Source: Pseudomonas alcaliphila JAB1 (lineage in GTDB: Bacteria; Pseudomonadota; Gammaproteobacteria; Pseudomonadales; Pseudomonadaceae). From it: a stretch of 64,000 nucleotides of DNA. The notes beneath the pieces are model-generated. The model saw only the letters and a list, made by a program, of their open reading frames with translations, did not search any database and was not told the DNA's origin. Positions within the stretch are counted from its first letter, which is position 1. The number at the start of each line of letters is the position of its first letter. A program made the position numbers and the translations under genes. Below, piece after piece: positions 9,842-16,898 of this stretch. The stretch covers positions 3,285,501 through 3,349,500 of the forward strand of contig NZ_CP016162.1 in the NCBI RefSeq assembly GCF_001941865.1, read 5' to 3'.

Positions 9842-10285
9842 TTACTGACCCAGGGTCAGCACGCGCTGCAGCATTTGTTTGGCGGTGTTCATCATTTCAA
9901 CGTTGGTCTGGAAGGCGCGACTGGCAGAAATCATGTCGGCCATTTCCTCGACCACGTTGACGTTCGGGTAGTAGACATAGCCGTCAGCGTTGGCCATCGG
10001 GTGATCAGGCTCATAGCGCGGCATCAGGCTGCTCTGATCCTCGATCACGCCCAGCACCTGCACACCACGCCCGGCCTCATCCTGTTCGGCGAACAGCGAG
10101 CCGCGGTCGCCGCCTTGAGCATTCTGAAAAACGGTGGCGAATACTGGGTGGCGAGCGCGGTAGGTCTGATCCAGGCTCGAGGAAACGGTCTCGGCGTTGG
10201 CAATGTTGCTGGAAATGGTGTTCAGGCGAGTGCTCTGGGCGCTCATGCCGGTTCCGGCGATGTTGAAAACACTGGCAAGGGACAT
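9842..10285 (-). CDS. flgC: Flagellar proximal rod protein FlgC
   Basis: This 147-residue rod protein begins MSLASVFNIAGTGMSAQSTRLNTISSNIANAET and ends with the NVVEEMADMISASRAFQTNVEMMN helix. The length is exactly normal. The gene starts 11 nt after flgB stops, indicating cotranscription. Confidence 0.97.
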   Translation of the reverse strand: MSLASVFNIAGTGMSAQSTRLNTISSNIANAETVSSSLDQTYRARHPVFATVFQNAQGGDRGSLFAEQDEAGRGVQVLGVIEDQSSLMPRYEPDHPMANADGYVYYPNVNVVEEMADMISASRAFQTNVEMMNTAKQMLQRVLTLGQ

Positions 10286-10296
10286 GGTCGCGCTCC

Positions 10297-10704
10297 TTAT
10301 TCGCCGCGCAGGGCACTGGTCAGCCCTTTGAATTTGCTATTGAGAAAGGTGAAGCTGGCCTGAAACTGCACGGAGTTTTCGGCGTAGTTCGATTGCTCGA
10401 TCTGCAGGTCGACGGTGTTCTGATCCAGCGACGCGTGGAACGGCGTGCGATAAGGCAGTTCAGCTTCACCGCCGCTGACGCCTTCGGCCGGAATGTGGCG
10501 GCTATCGGTGCGGTTCAGGGAAACGCCACCGCGCTGCATGCGATTGCTTTGCTCGGCCAGGACGCTGGCGAAGTCCAGATCGCGAGCCTTGTAGTTCGGC
10601 GTATCGGCGTTGGCGATATTGTTGGCCAGCACCTCGGCGCGCTGAGCGCGAAAGCCGAGGGCCTGTTCGTGAATACCGAGTGCTCTGCCGAAGTTGATGC
10701 TCAT
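10297..10704 (-). CDS. flgB: Flagellar proximal rod protein FlgB
   Basis: This 135-residue protein starts MSINFGRALGIHEQALGFRAQRAEVLANNIANADTPNYKARDLDF, the FlgB signature. The ATG at 10704 has an AAGG element upstream and matches the family start; a reading nine codons longer is less likely. It is the first gene of flgBCDE, with a perfect sigma-54 promoter 50-65 nt upstream. Confidence 0.97.
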   Translation of the reverse strand: MSINFGRALGIHEQALGFRAQRAEVLANNIANADTPNYKARDLDFASVLAEQSNRMQRGGVSLNRTDSRHIPAEGVSGGEAELPYRTPFHASLDQNTVDLQIEQSNYAENSVQFQASFTFLNSKFKGLTSALRGE

Positions 10705-10754
10705 GTTCCGAACCTTTGCCGCTTGGGCCATGTGGTCACTGTTGTGAGCTATTC

Positions 10755-10770
10755 AGCAAAGGCTGTGCCA
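10755..10770 (-). promoter_or_regulatory. Sigma-54 (RpoN) promoter of flgBCDE
   Basis: On the minus strand TGGCAC-AGCCT-TTGCT is a full match to the RpoN -24/-12 consensus with correct spacing. It lies 51-66 nt upstream of the flgB ATG. The same architecture precedes flgF, which fits the paired RpoN/FleR control of these two operons known in P. aeruginosa. Confidence 0.9.
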
Positions 10771-10823
10771 ATTTATTTAATTCAATAAAATCAATACGTT
10801 AATAGCAATCAAGCGGAAAAATA

Positions 10824-10873
10824 ACGGCAAAGCGGCAAGGCTTTACCGCCTACGGGCAAGCAAGCGGCAAAGC
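10824..10873. repeat. GCGGCAA repeat cluster, candidate enhancer upstream of the flgB promoter
   Basis: ACGGCAA (10824-10830), AGCGGCAAGG (10831-10840) and AAGCGGCAAAG (10862-10872) form a cluster 54-103 bp upstream of the flgB sigma-54 promoter. The first two, read as ACGGCAAAGCGGCAAG, recur with one extra A upstream of the flgF promoter at 7514-7530 in the same relative orientation. Activator sites for RpoN promoters normally lie at about this distance, so a FleR (or FleQ) site is the inference. The rest of the 354-nt gap 10705-11058 holds a small palindrome and the cheR terminator only. Confidence 0.45.
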
Positions 10874-10907
10874 CAACCGGACAGATTGCCGCCCCGCCGA
10901 ACCCCAG

Positions 10908-10924
10908 GGTGCGCGATGCGCACC
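10908..10924. repeat. Short REP-like palindrome
   Basis: GGTGCGC-GAT-GCGCACC is a perfect 7-bp inverted repeat of a type common in intergenic DNA of pseudomonads. It lies between the divergently read ends of the flgB upstream region and the cheR terminator. No function is assigned. Confidence 0.4.
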
Positions 10925-11010
10925 GGCTCTTCTGCACCACGCCAAACCGCTGGTTCACACGACGAAACCTATCCAATCGGGCCCATGGTTTTCAGAGTCC
11001 AGAAACGCAA

Positions 11011-11033
11011 ACGGGAGGCCAAAGGCCTCCCGT
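11011..11033 (-). terminator. Rho-independent terminator of cheVR
   Basis: ACGGGAGGCC-AAA-GGCCTCCCGT is a 10-bp perfect stem with a 3-nt loop, 26 nt after the cheR stop. On the minus strand it is followed by TTTGCGTTT. Position and structure fit a terminator of the cheV-cheR transcript. Confidence 0.7.
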
Positions 11034-11058
11034 TGCTGATACCAAACATGCCTTGCGC

Positions 11059-11886
11059 CTATTTGGCCTTGTAGATGATCCCAGGACTGCACTGCACCAT
11101 CTGGTACTTGTCCGGCAGGCCATTGAGCGCTTCGGAGGCGCCGAGGAACAGATAACCGCCCGGTTTCAACGTGGCGTGGATGCGCGTGAGGATGTCCTTC
11201 TTCACTTCTGCCGAGAAGTAGATCAGCACGTTGCGGCAGAAGACGATGTCGAATTTGCCCAATGCCGCGTAGCTATCCAGCAAGTTCAGTGGGCGAAACT
11301 CGACACGACTCTTGATCGGCGCCTTGACCTGCCAACGCCCCGGCCCCTTGGGGTCGAAGTAGCGCTGCAAACGCTCCTGCGAAAGGCCTCGCCCCATGGC
11401 AAGGCTGTCGTACTCGCCGGATTTGCAATTGGTCAGCATCGACGGCGAAAGGTCGGTGGCAACGATCTGCACACCTGCCTTGAGCTGACCGAGGTTGGTG
11501 CGCTCGAACTCATCGATGGACATCGACAACGAGTAAGGTTCCTGACCGGACGAGCAAGCCGCCGACCAGATGCGCAGGCGCTGGGCCGGGTAAGCCTTGA
11601 TCAACTCCGGCAGCACACGGTTCTTGAGCACCTCGAAGGGATAAGTGTCACGAAACCACAGGGTCTCGTTGGTGGTCATGGCATCGACCACCTGCTCGCG
11701 CAGGCCACTACGCGGCTGGCTCTGCATGCGCTGCACCAGCTCGCCCAGGGTCTTGATGCCGTTCTGTTCCATCAGCTTGTTCAGACGGCTGGAGACCAGG
11801 TACTGCTTGTTGCTGCCAAGCAGAATACCGCAGGCCTTTTCCAGGAAAGTCCGGAACTGCTCGAAATCCAAATTACCTGAAGACAC
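11059..11886 (-). CDS. cheR: Chemotaxis protein methyltransferase CheR
   Basis: This enzyme transfers methyl groups from S-adenosylmethionine to glutamates of chemoreceptors. The protein has the N-terminal all-alpha CheR domain (NLDFEQFRTFLEKACGILLG, LVSSRLNKLM) and the methyltransferase domain with the SAM motif IWSAACSSGQEPYSLSM, then FCRNVLIYF. I prefer the GTG at 11886 (275 residues, GAGG site 8 nt upstream, start matching other Pseudomonas CheR). An ATG at 11907 would add seven residues. It follows cheV by 43 nt in the same direction, the cheVR pair of pseudomonads. Confidence 0.95.
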   Translation of the reverse strand: MSSGNLDFEQFRTFLEKACGILLGSNKQYLVSSRLNKLMEQNGIKTLGELVQRMQSQPRSGLREQVVDAMTTNETLWFRDTYPFEVLKNRVLPELIKAYPAQRLRIWSAACSSGQEPYSLSMSIDEFERTNLGQLKAGVQIVATDLSPSMLTNCKSGEYDSLAMGRGLSQERLQRYFDPKGPGRWQVKAPIKSRVEFRPLNLLDSYAALGKFDIVFCRNVLIYFSAEVKKDILTRIHATLKPGGYLFLGASEALNGLPDKYQMVQCSPGIIYKAK

Positions 11887-11929
11887 TAGTGCCGCCTCTG
11901 CAACCATAACGTTCGCCGAAGGTTACCCT

Positions 11930-12862
11930 TCAGCCCCCATCCGATACACGAATGCGATCGACCACCCGCGCCGCCAGATCATCTGGCTTGAACTTGGCGA
12001 GGAAGTCGTCAGCGCCGACCTTCTTCACCATCGCCTGGTTGAACACACCGGAAAGCGAAGTATGCAGGAGGATATGCAGCTTCTGCATGCGCGGATCGCT
12101 ACGAATCTCCGTAGTCAGCGTATATCCGTCCATCTCGGGCATCTCGATGTCGGAAATCAGCATCAGCAGTTCCTTGTCGGGATTATGCCCCTCGTCCGCC
12201 ATTTTCTTGAGGTAATTGAGTGCCTCGCGGCCATCGTTCAGCGCCGTCACCTCGACGCCAACGGTCTGCAGGCAGCGCGAAACCTGTTTGCGCGCCACCG
12301 AGGAGTCATCGACGATCAGCACATGCTTGGTCACCGCCTGACTCTGCACCTGATCATCGATGACGCCAGCGGAGATCACTTCCGAGGTCGGCGCAACTTC
12401 GGCAAGAATCTTCTCGACATCGATGATCTCGACCAACTGCTGGTCGAGCCGCGTGACTGCTGTCAGGTAGTGATCGCGTCCGGTGCCCTTGGGTGGCGGA
12501 TGGATCTCCTCCCAGTTCATGTTGACGATACGCTCGACCGAGCGCACCAGAAAACCCTGAACCTTGGTGTTGTACTCGGTGATGATCACGAAGCTGGTCT
12601 TCAGATTTTCCAGAGCGGTACTGCCGGTAGCGATGGAAAGATCGAGAATCGGAATGGTGCCCCCACGAATGTTGGCCACCCCCCGCACCACCGGACTTGA
12701 TTTGGGCATGATGGTGAGATTCGGGCACTGCAGCACCTCTTTCACCTTGAATACGTTGATACCGTAAAGCTGTGGGCCTTCCAGGCGGAACAGCAACAAC
12801 TCCAAGCGGTTCTGTCCCACCAGCTGAGTGCGCTGGTTAACCGAATCCATCAACCCGGCCAT
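11930..12862 (-). CDS. cheV: Chemotaxis coupling protein CheV
   Basis: This 310-residue protein fuses a CheW-like coupling domain (about 15-160; LLLFRLEGPQLYGINVFKVKEVLQ, VVRGVANIRGGTIPILDL) to a response-regulator receiver domain (about 175-305; HVLIVDDSSVARKQ, phosphoacceptor Asp in LMLISDIEMPEMDGYTL). It couples receptors to the kinase CheA and can be phosphorylated for adaptation. It is divergent from flgA and upstream of cheR. I saw no convincing sigma-28 promoter in front of it by eye, although cheVR is FliA-dependent in P. aeruginosa. Confidence 0.96.
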   Translation of the reverse strand: MAGLMDSVNQRTQLVGQNRLELLLFRLEGPQLYGINVFKVKEVLQCPNLTIMPKSSPVVRGVANIRGGTIPILDLSIATGSTALENLKTSFVIITEYNTKVQGFLVRSVERIVNMNWEEIHPPPKGTGRDHYLTAVTRLDQQLVEIIDVEKILAEVAPTSEVISAGVIDDQVQSQAVTKHVLIVDDSSVARKQVSRCLQTVGVEVTALNDGREALNYLKKMADEGHNPDKELLMLISDIEMPEMDGYTLTTEIRSDPRMQKLHILLHTSLSGVFNQAMVKKVGADDFLAKFKPDDLAARVVDRIRVSDGG

Positions 12863-12912
12863 GCCCGGACTCCTTCTTGTCTAGTAACGCCTACCCCATT
12901 GAGCCTAGCAGG

Positions 12913-12928
12913 CGGCACGGGGCTTGCT
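12913..12928 (+). promoter_or_regulatory. Sigma-54-like promoter of flgA
   Basis: CGGCAC-GGGGC-TTGCT keeps the essential GG and GC dinucleotides with the right spacing; only the first base departs from TGGCAC. It points at flgA. The expected transcription start (about 12938-12940) would fall on or next to the most likely ATG at 12940, so flgA may be leaderless or use a later start. FlgA is RpoN/FleQ-controlled in P. aeruginosa. Confidence 0.65.
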
Positions 12929-12939
12929 TTGCATTGCTT

Positions 12940-13698
12940 ATGAAGCAGAGAACGTCATCATTCCGTCAGCTACTGGCAAAGTGCCTTACCCCTTTGCCCG
13001 TTTTACTCGCTTTGCCGACACTCGGCTACAGCGCTACGGCGGCTGCCACCTTCACCAGCACTGAACAGCTTATCGGCGCCACCGAGGCCTTTCTTGAGCA
13101 GGCGACCACTGAATATCTACAGCGTAGCGAAATTCAGGGCCGCCATGAGATTCGCGTCAACCGTCTCGATCCGCGGTTACGCCTGCCCCTGTGCGATCAG
13201 CCGCTGACCACCACGCTGGAAAGCCCGGCGCAACCACTGGGCCGCGTCACGACGCGCGTGCGCTGCGACGGCAGCGCCCCCTGGACCGTATTCGTGCCAG
13301 CTGAAGTGCGGTTGTATCGACCAGTCGTCGTACTGACCCGCCCGCTCAAGCGCATGAGCGTAGTCAAGGCCGCAGATTTGAGCCTGGTGGAACGCGATAT
13401 CGGGCAACTGGGTCAGAACTTCCTGACCGACCCGACGCAGGCAATCGGCAAGAAATTGACACGACAACTCGGTAGTGACCAGATTCTTCTTTCGACTCAT
13501 CTGCAAGTAGCCGAGGTCATTCGGCGCGGCGATCAGGTGGTGATCAGCGCTCGCGGCGCTAGCGTGAGCGTCCGTATGCCCGGCGAAGCCCTGACCGATG
13601 GCGCTCCAGGCGAACAGATCAACGTGCGTAACCTGCGTTCGCAGCGAGTCGTTCGAGCCCGCGTTGTCGGGCCTGGTCAAGTGGAAGTACCCATGTAG
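12940..13698 (+). CDS. flgA: Flagellar P-ring assembly chaperone FlgA
   Basis: This periplasmic chaperone supports P-ring (FlgI) assembly. With the ATG at 12940 it has 252 residues: a signal peptide (LLAKCLTPLPVLLALPTLGYSATA), a middle domain with RHEIRVNRLDPRLRLPLCD, and the C-terminal SAF-like domain (VVLTRPLKRMSVVKAADLSLVERDIG ... VISARGASVSVRMPGEALTDGAPGEQINVRN). A reading from 12877 exists but would start upstream of the promoter. No good ribosome site precedes the ATG. It is divergent from cheV and followed by flgM. Confidence 0.93.
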   Translation: MKQRTSSFRQLLAKCLTPLPVLLALPTLGYSATAAATFTSTEQLIGATEAFLEQATTEYLQRSEIQGRHEIRVNRLDPRLRLPLCDQPLTTTLESPAQPLGRVTTRVRCDGSAPWTVFVPAEVRLYRPVVVLTRPLKRMSVVKAADLSLVERDIGQLGQNFLTDPTQAIGKKLTRQLGSDQILLSTHLQVAEVIRRGDQVVISARGASVSVRMPGEALTDGAPGEQINVRNLRSQRVVRARVVGPGQVEVPM

Positions 13699-13766
13699 GC
13701 ATGTTTCTTGTAGCGCAAAGACGTGGCGATTCCCTACACTGTTCAATGACGCGATGAAATTAATCC

Positions 13767-13793
13767 TAAAGTTTTCCCGGCAGCAGCCGAGAA
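13767..13793 (+). promoter_or_regulatory. Sigma-28 (FliA) promoter of flgMN
   Basis: TAAA, 15 nt, then GCCGAGAA: seven of eight -10 positions and the whole -35 core match the FliA consensus TAAA-N15-GCCGATAA. It lies 41-67 nt upstream of flgM. FliA control of its own anti-sigma gene is the known feedback loop in flagellar regulation. Confidence 0.85.
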
Positions 13794-13833
13794 GCATGGC
13801 AAGCGTCCACCATATCGTCCGAGGTTCTGCATC

Positions 13834-14169
13834 ATGGTCATCGACTTCAACCGGCTGAACAATGCCAATACGCCCGCCAATGCGGGACGTACCGGCGCGA
13901 CTCAGGCTGGCAATCGCAATGAGTCGGCACAGCCGAACCAGGCGCCTGTCACCGGTAACGATGAACAAACCAACGCCAAGAGCGGCGAATCGGTGCAACT
14001 GAGCCGTGAGGCACAACAGTTGCAAGCAATCGGCGAGAAGCTGCGTGATCAGCCCATCGTCAACAAGGAGCGTGTGGCCCAGTTGAAACAGGCCATCGCT
14101 GATGGCAGCTATCAGGTCGACAGCAAACGCGTCGCCCAGAAACTGCTCGACTTCGAATCCCAGCGCTAG
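13834..14169 (+). CDS. flgM: Anti-sigma-28 factor FlgM
   Basis: This 111-residue protein binds FliA until the hook is finished and it is exported. It begins [19 protein letters not shown], a family N-terminus, with a low-complexity Asn/Gln-rich first half (unfolded in homologues). The C-terminal FliA-binding region ([18 protein letters not shown] ... [28 protein letters not shown]) is clear. It sits after flgA and before flgN, behind a FliA promoter. Confidence 0.95.
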   Translation: MVIDFNRLNNANTPANAGRTGATQAGNRNESAQPNQAPVTGNDEQTNAKSGESVQLSREAQQLQAIGEKLRDQPIVNKERVAQLKQAIADGSYQVDSKRVAQKLLDFESQR

Positions 14170-14219
14170 TCTCAGGGCTGCGCTGGGGGTGTTGGACGCC
14201 CGACCCCCAAGAGCCCGCC

Positions 14220-14687
14220 ATGAATGACACAGCCTTGCTTGACCTCTTCACCAACGATATCGGCACTGCCGAGCAATTGCTTGAGCTGATCGATAACGAA
14301 TTCCAGGCACTCACCGAACGCGACCTGCCGCGCCTCGATAGCCTTCTCAGCGAAAAACAACCTCTGCTTGCCCTGCTTCAGCAGCATGGCAACGATCGCA
14401 GCCGCCTGCTGCAAAATGCCGGTCTGAGTGCGGATCGCGAAGGACTCAACGCACTGGCGAGCAAGTCCTCCGTGGGCGATCAACTGCTGGCGCGCAGTGA
14501 AGAGTTGTCCGCTCTGCTGCAGCGTTGCCAGGAGGCCAATCTGCGCAATGGGCGCTTGATTCGCGCCAACCAGGCCTCGGTCGGCAGCGTCCTCGGCATT
14601 CTGCGCGGCGGAGAGACTCCGGGCCTCTATGACAGCCGCGGCAGTGCCGCTAGAATCGCGCAGCAAAGACCGCTCAGCCAGGCCTGA
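14220..14687 (+). CDS. flgN: Flagellar export chaperone FlgN
   Basis: This 155-residue, mostly helical protein acts as the cytoplasmic chaperone for FlgK and FlgL. Sequence features are modest: long amphipathic helices (LLDLFTNDIGTAEQLLELIDNEFQAL, LDSLLSEKQPLLALLQQHGNDRSRLL). The position directly after flgM is decisive. It is most likely cotranscribed with flgM. Confidence 0.9.
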   Translation: MNDTALLDLFTNDIGTAEQLLELIDNEFQALTERDLPRLDSLLSEKQPLLALLQQHGNDRSRLLQNAGLSADREGLNALASKSSVGDQLLARSEELSALLQRCQEANLRNGRLIRANQASVGSVLGILRGGETPGLYDSRGSAARIAQQRPLSQA

Positions 14688-14778
14688 GCCATCCCCCCAA
14701 CAAAAAGCACAGGGACATGCAGGCACTCTGCCAGTATGCTAGTGCCGTTGTAGTCCATGACTCGGAGAGTTCCGAACT

Positions 14779-15528
14779 GTGTCCAGCGCGTTCAACGACG
14801 AGAGCGGTCCTCAACCGCCCAAGGTGCTCAAGACATCCGTCGAGATCATTGCCACCCTACGTCAATTGCAACAGAACCATGATCCCCTGGTTATCCAATT
14901 CAAGGATCGTGGCCAGCGTTTTCAAAGTTACCTTGTAGAAATCGATAAAGACCGTGCGCGCTTAGCGCTGGACGAGATCATCCCTAACGATGGCGAACGT
15001 TTTCTCAAGCAAGGCGAAACTTTCAACGTCGAGGCGTTCCGCGACGGGGTGCGAGTAGCCTGGACCTGTGATCACGACGTGCGGCTTGGCGAGCTCGAGG
15101 GAGCCCCCTGCTACTGGGCACCGTTGCCCACCGAAGTGATCTATCACCAGCGCCGCAGCGCCTTCCGTGCACCGCTGAAGCAGAGCGATCTGATCAAGGT
15201 CGTACTCAGCGGCGACAAGCTGCGCGAGCCGCTGTCAGGTCATCTGCTGGACATCTCGGCCACCGGCTGCAAACTGCGCTTCGCCGGCAACCTCAGTCAG
15301 CAATTGAGCAATGGCCAGGTACACGAACGACTCACCGCCTATCTGCCCTTCGGCAACATGACCTGCGCCGTGGAGTTACGCCACGTGCAATACGAGGACA
15401 AGGTCGACATGACGTTCGTCGGCACTCGTTTTCATCGCTTGAACGGCCTTGAGCAACGTCAGGTCGAGCGCTTCGTCTATCAGCTGCAACGCGAGGCGCG
15501 TCGCACCGAGAGCGACGGCCCCTTCTGA
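14779..15528 (+). CDS. flgZ: Flagellar brake protein, YcgR/FlgZ type (c-di-GMP-binding PilZ protein)
   Basis: This 249-residue protein has an N-terminal YcgR domain (about 20-110) and a C-terminal PilZ domain (about 118-240). The PilZ signature is visible: RRSAFR (RxxxR form) and DISATGCKLRF (DxSxxG). Members bind c-di-GMP and slow the flagellar motor. The start is GTG at 14779 with a GGAGAG site. It follows flgMN in the same direction, as flgZ does in P. fluorescens and P. putida. It may tie the motility block to the c-di-GMP-controlled alginate genes later in the window; that link is an inference. Confidence 0.9.
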   Translation: MSSAFNDESGPQPPKVLKTSVEIIATLRQLQQNHDPLVIQFKDRGQRFQSYLVEIDKDRARLALDEIIPNDGERFLKQGETFNVEAFRDGVRVAWTCDHDVRLGELEGAPCYWAPLPTEVIYHQRRSAFRAPLKQSDLIKVVLSGDKLREPLSGHLLDISATGCKLRFAGNLSQQLSNGQVHERLTAYLPFGNMTCAVELRHVQYEDKVDMTFVGTRFHRLNGLEQRQVERFVYQLQREARRTESDGPF

Positions 15529-15540
15529 CCCGCGCAGCCT

Positions 15541-16860
15541 TTACTGGTCCGCCTGCGTTTTCTGCTGGTCCTCTTCAGCCGCCGCTGCCGCAGCGGCGGC
15601 TGGCTCCTGCATCTGCTCCTGCACCGTCTGCTCATCGACCCTCGGGTCGAGCGCAGCGACCAGTGGTGAGCTGGTGACGTTACCCGGCATGGCCATATGG
15701 TGCAGCGGCGCATCATCGACCTGATGCAGGTGGGTCACCACTTCAGGACGAATGCGCCAGACCAGAATCAACGCGCAAACGCTGACGAACACATAGAGCA
15801 TGTTGGCGCCGTAGAAACGCATCAGCACACCGGCCAGCAGCGGGCCGATGCAGGCGCCCACGCCGAAGGTGACCAGCAGCATGGCCGTCAGTGACACGCG
15901 GCGTTCCGGCTCCACATGGTCATTGGCCAAGGCCACCGCCAGTGGATAGAGACTGAACTGCATCAGGCTGACCAGAAAGCCGACACCGAACAGCAAGCCG
16001 AGGAATACCTCCGGCAGTGCCGCCAGCGGCAAGGCAGCAAGCAGCAGCAAGACCGAGCAGCCGCGAATCAGGCGCACGCGGTCATGCCGATCGGAAAGCC
16101 AGCCCAGCGGCCACTGCACCAGCAGGCCGGCGAGAATGCAGCTGCCCATGAACAGGCCCACCTGCTCGGTCGACAGGCCCATCCGTGTGGCGTACAGCGG
16201 CGCCAGACCATAGAACGAGCCGATCAGCAGACCGGCCACCGAGATGGTGGTCAGCGACAACGGCACACGACTGAGGAAGAAACGCAGCTCCAGCGGCGCC
16301 GGGTGCAAGGGGGCCGGGTGCAGGCGCCGGGTCAGCGCCACCGGCACCAGGCACAGCGCGAAGCACAGCGCCACCAGCATCAGCAGCTCCAGCCCCAGCG
16401 TCGGGTGTACGACCAGAGCCAGCTGGCCAAGGATCAGTCCCAGATAGGAGGCCGCCATGTAGCCACTGAACACCAGGCCCCGCTGCTTGGCTTCGGCCTG
16501 CTCGTTGAGCCAACTCTCGATGACCATGTACTGGCACATCATGCCCAGGCCCACCAGCATGCGCAGGAACAGCCAGAACGGCAGCCACTCCACCAATCCG
16601 TGGCCGAGCACCGCTGCGGTAACCACCCCCGCGCAGGCCACGTAGGCACGGATGTGCCCTACCCGACCGATCAGCCGATGCCCCAGCTTGCCACCCAGCA
16701 CCAGGCCGAAATAGTTGGCCGCCATCAGTGCTCCGACCCACAGACCATCCACGGTATCGGCCAGACGCAAGGCCAGATAGGTACTGAGCAGACCGGAACC
16801 GAGCAGCATCAACAGAGTGGCAAAGTACAGCGAGCGGAATGACTTCCAGATCAGTCGCAT
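15541..16860 (-). CDS. MFS transporter, substrate unknown
   Basis: The protein has 439 residues with about 12 hydrophobic segments. Major-facilitator features include NYFGLVLGGKLGHRLIGRVGHIR (loop 2-3 motif) and PLGWLSDRHDRVRLI in the second half. It resembles the YcaD-like group of uncharacterised permeases. The tail is odd: a poly-Ala/Glu/Gln stretch (EPAAAAAAAAEEDQQ) after the last membrane segment. The ATG at 16860 follows an AAGGAG site; an upstream ATG at 16902 would overlap the preceding gene. The close upstream neighbour is a polyamine-type glutamine synthetase homologue, so a role in polyamine or amino-acid transport is possible but unproved. Confidence 0.85.
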   Translation of the reverse strand: MRLIWKSFRSLYFATLLMLLGSGLLSTYLALRLADTVDGLWVGALMAANYFGLVLGGKLGHRLIGRVGHIRAYVACAGVVTAAVLGHGLVEWLPFWLFLRMLVGLGMMCQYMVIESWLNEQAEAKQRGLVFSGYMAASYLGLILGQLALVVHPTLGLELLMLVALCFALCLVPVALTRRLHPAPLHPAPLELRFFLSRVPLSLTTISVAGLLIGSFYGLAPLYATRMGLSTEQVGLFMGSCILAGLLVQWPLGWLSDRHDRVRLIRGCSVLLLLAALPLAALPEVFLGLLFGVGFLVSLMQFSLYPLAVALANDHVEPERRVSLTAMLLVTFGVGACIGPLLAGVLMRFYGANMLYVFVSVCALILVWRIRPEVVTHLHQVDDAPLHHMAMPGNVTSSPLVAALDPRVDEQTVQEQMQEPAAAAAAAAEEDQQKTQADQ

Positions 16861-16898
16861 TGGCGGGTAAAGCTCCTTGTACGGTAACCGGGTGAGCG

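Noticed and set aside
12863..12990. FliA (sigma-28) promoter for cheVR
   Set aside because: FliA control is expected from P. aeruginosa, but the TAAG-like and GCC-like elements I found do not match the consensus closely enough to report.
15916..16842. Open frame of 308 codons opposite the MFS gene, very rich in Gln and His
   Set aside because: Typical antisense of a hydrophobic protein gene; no ribosome site or domain.
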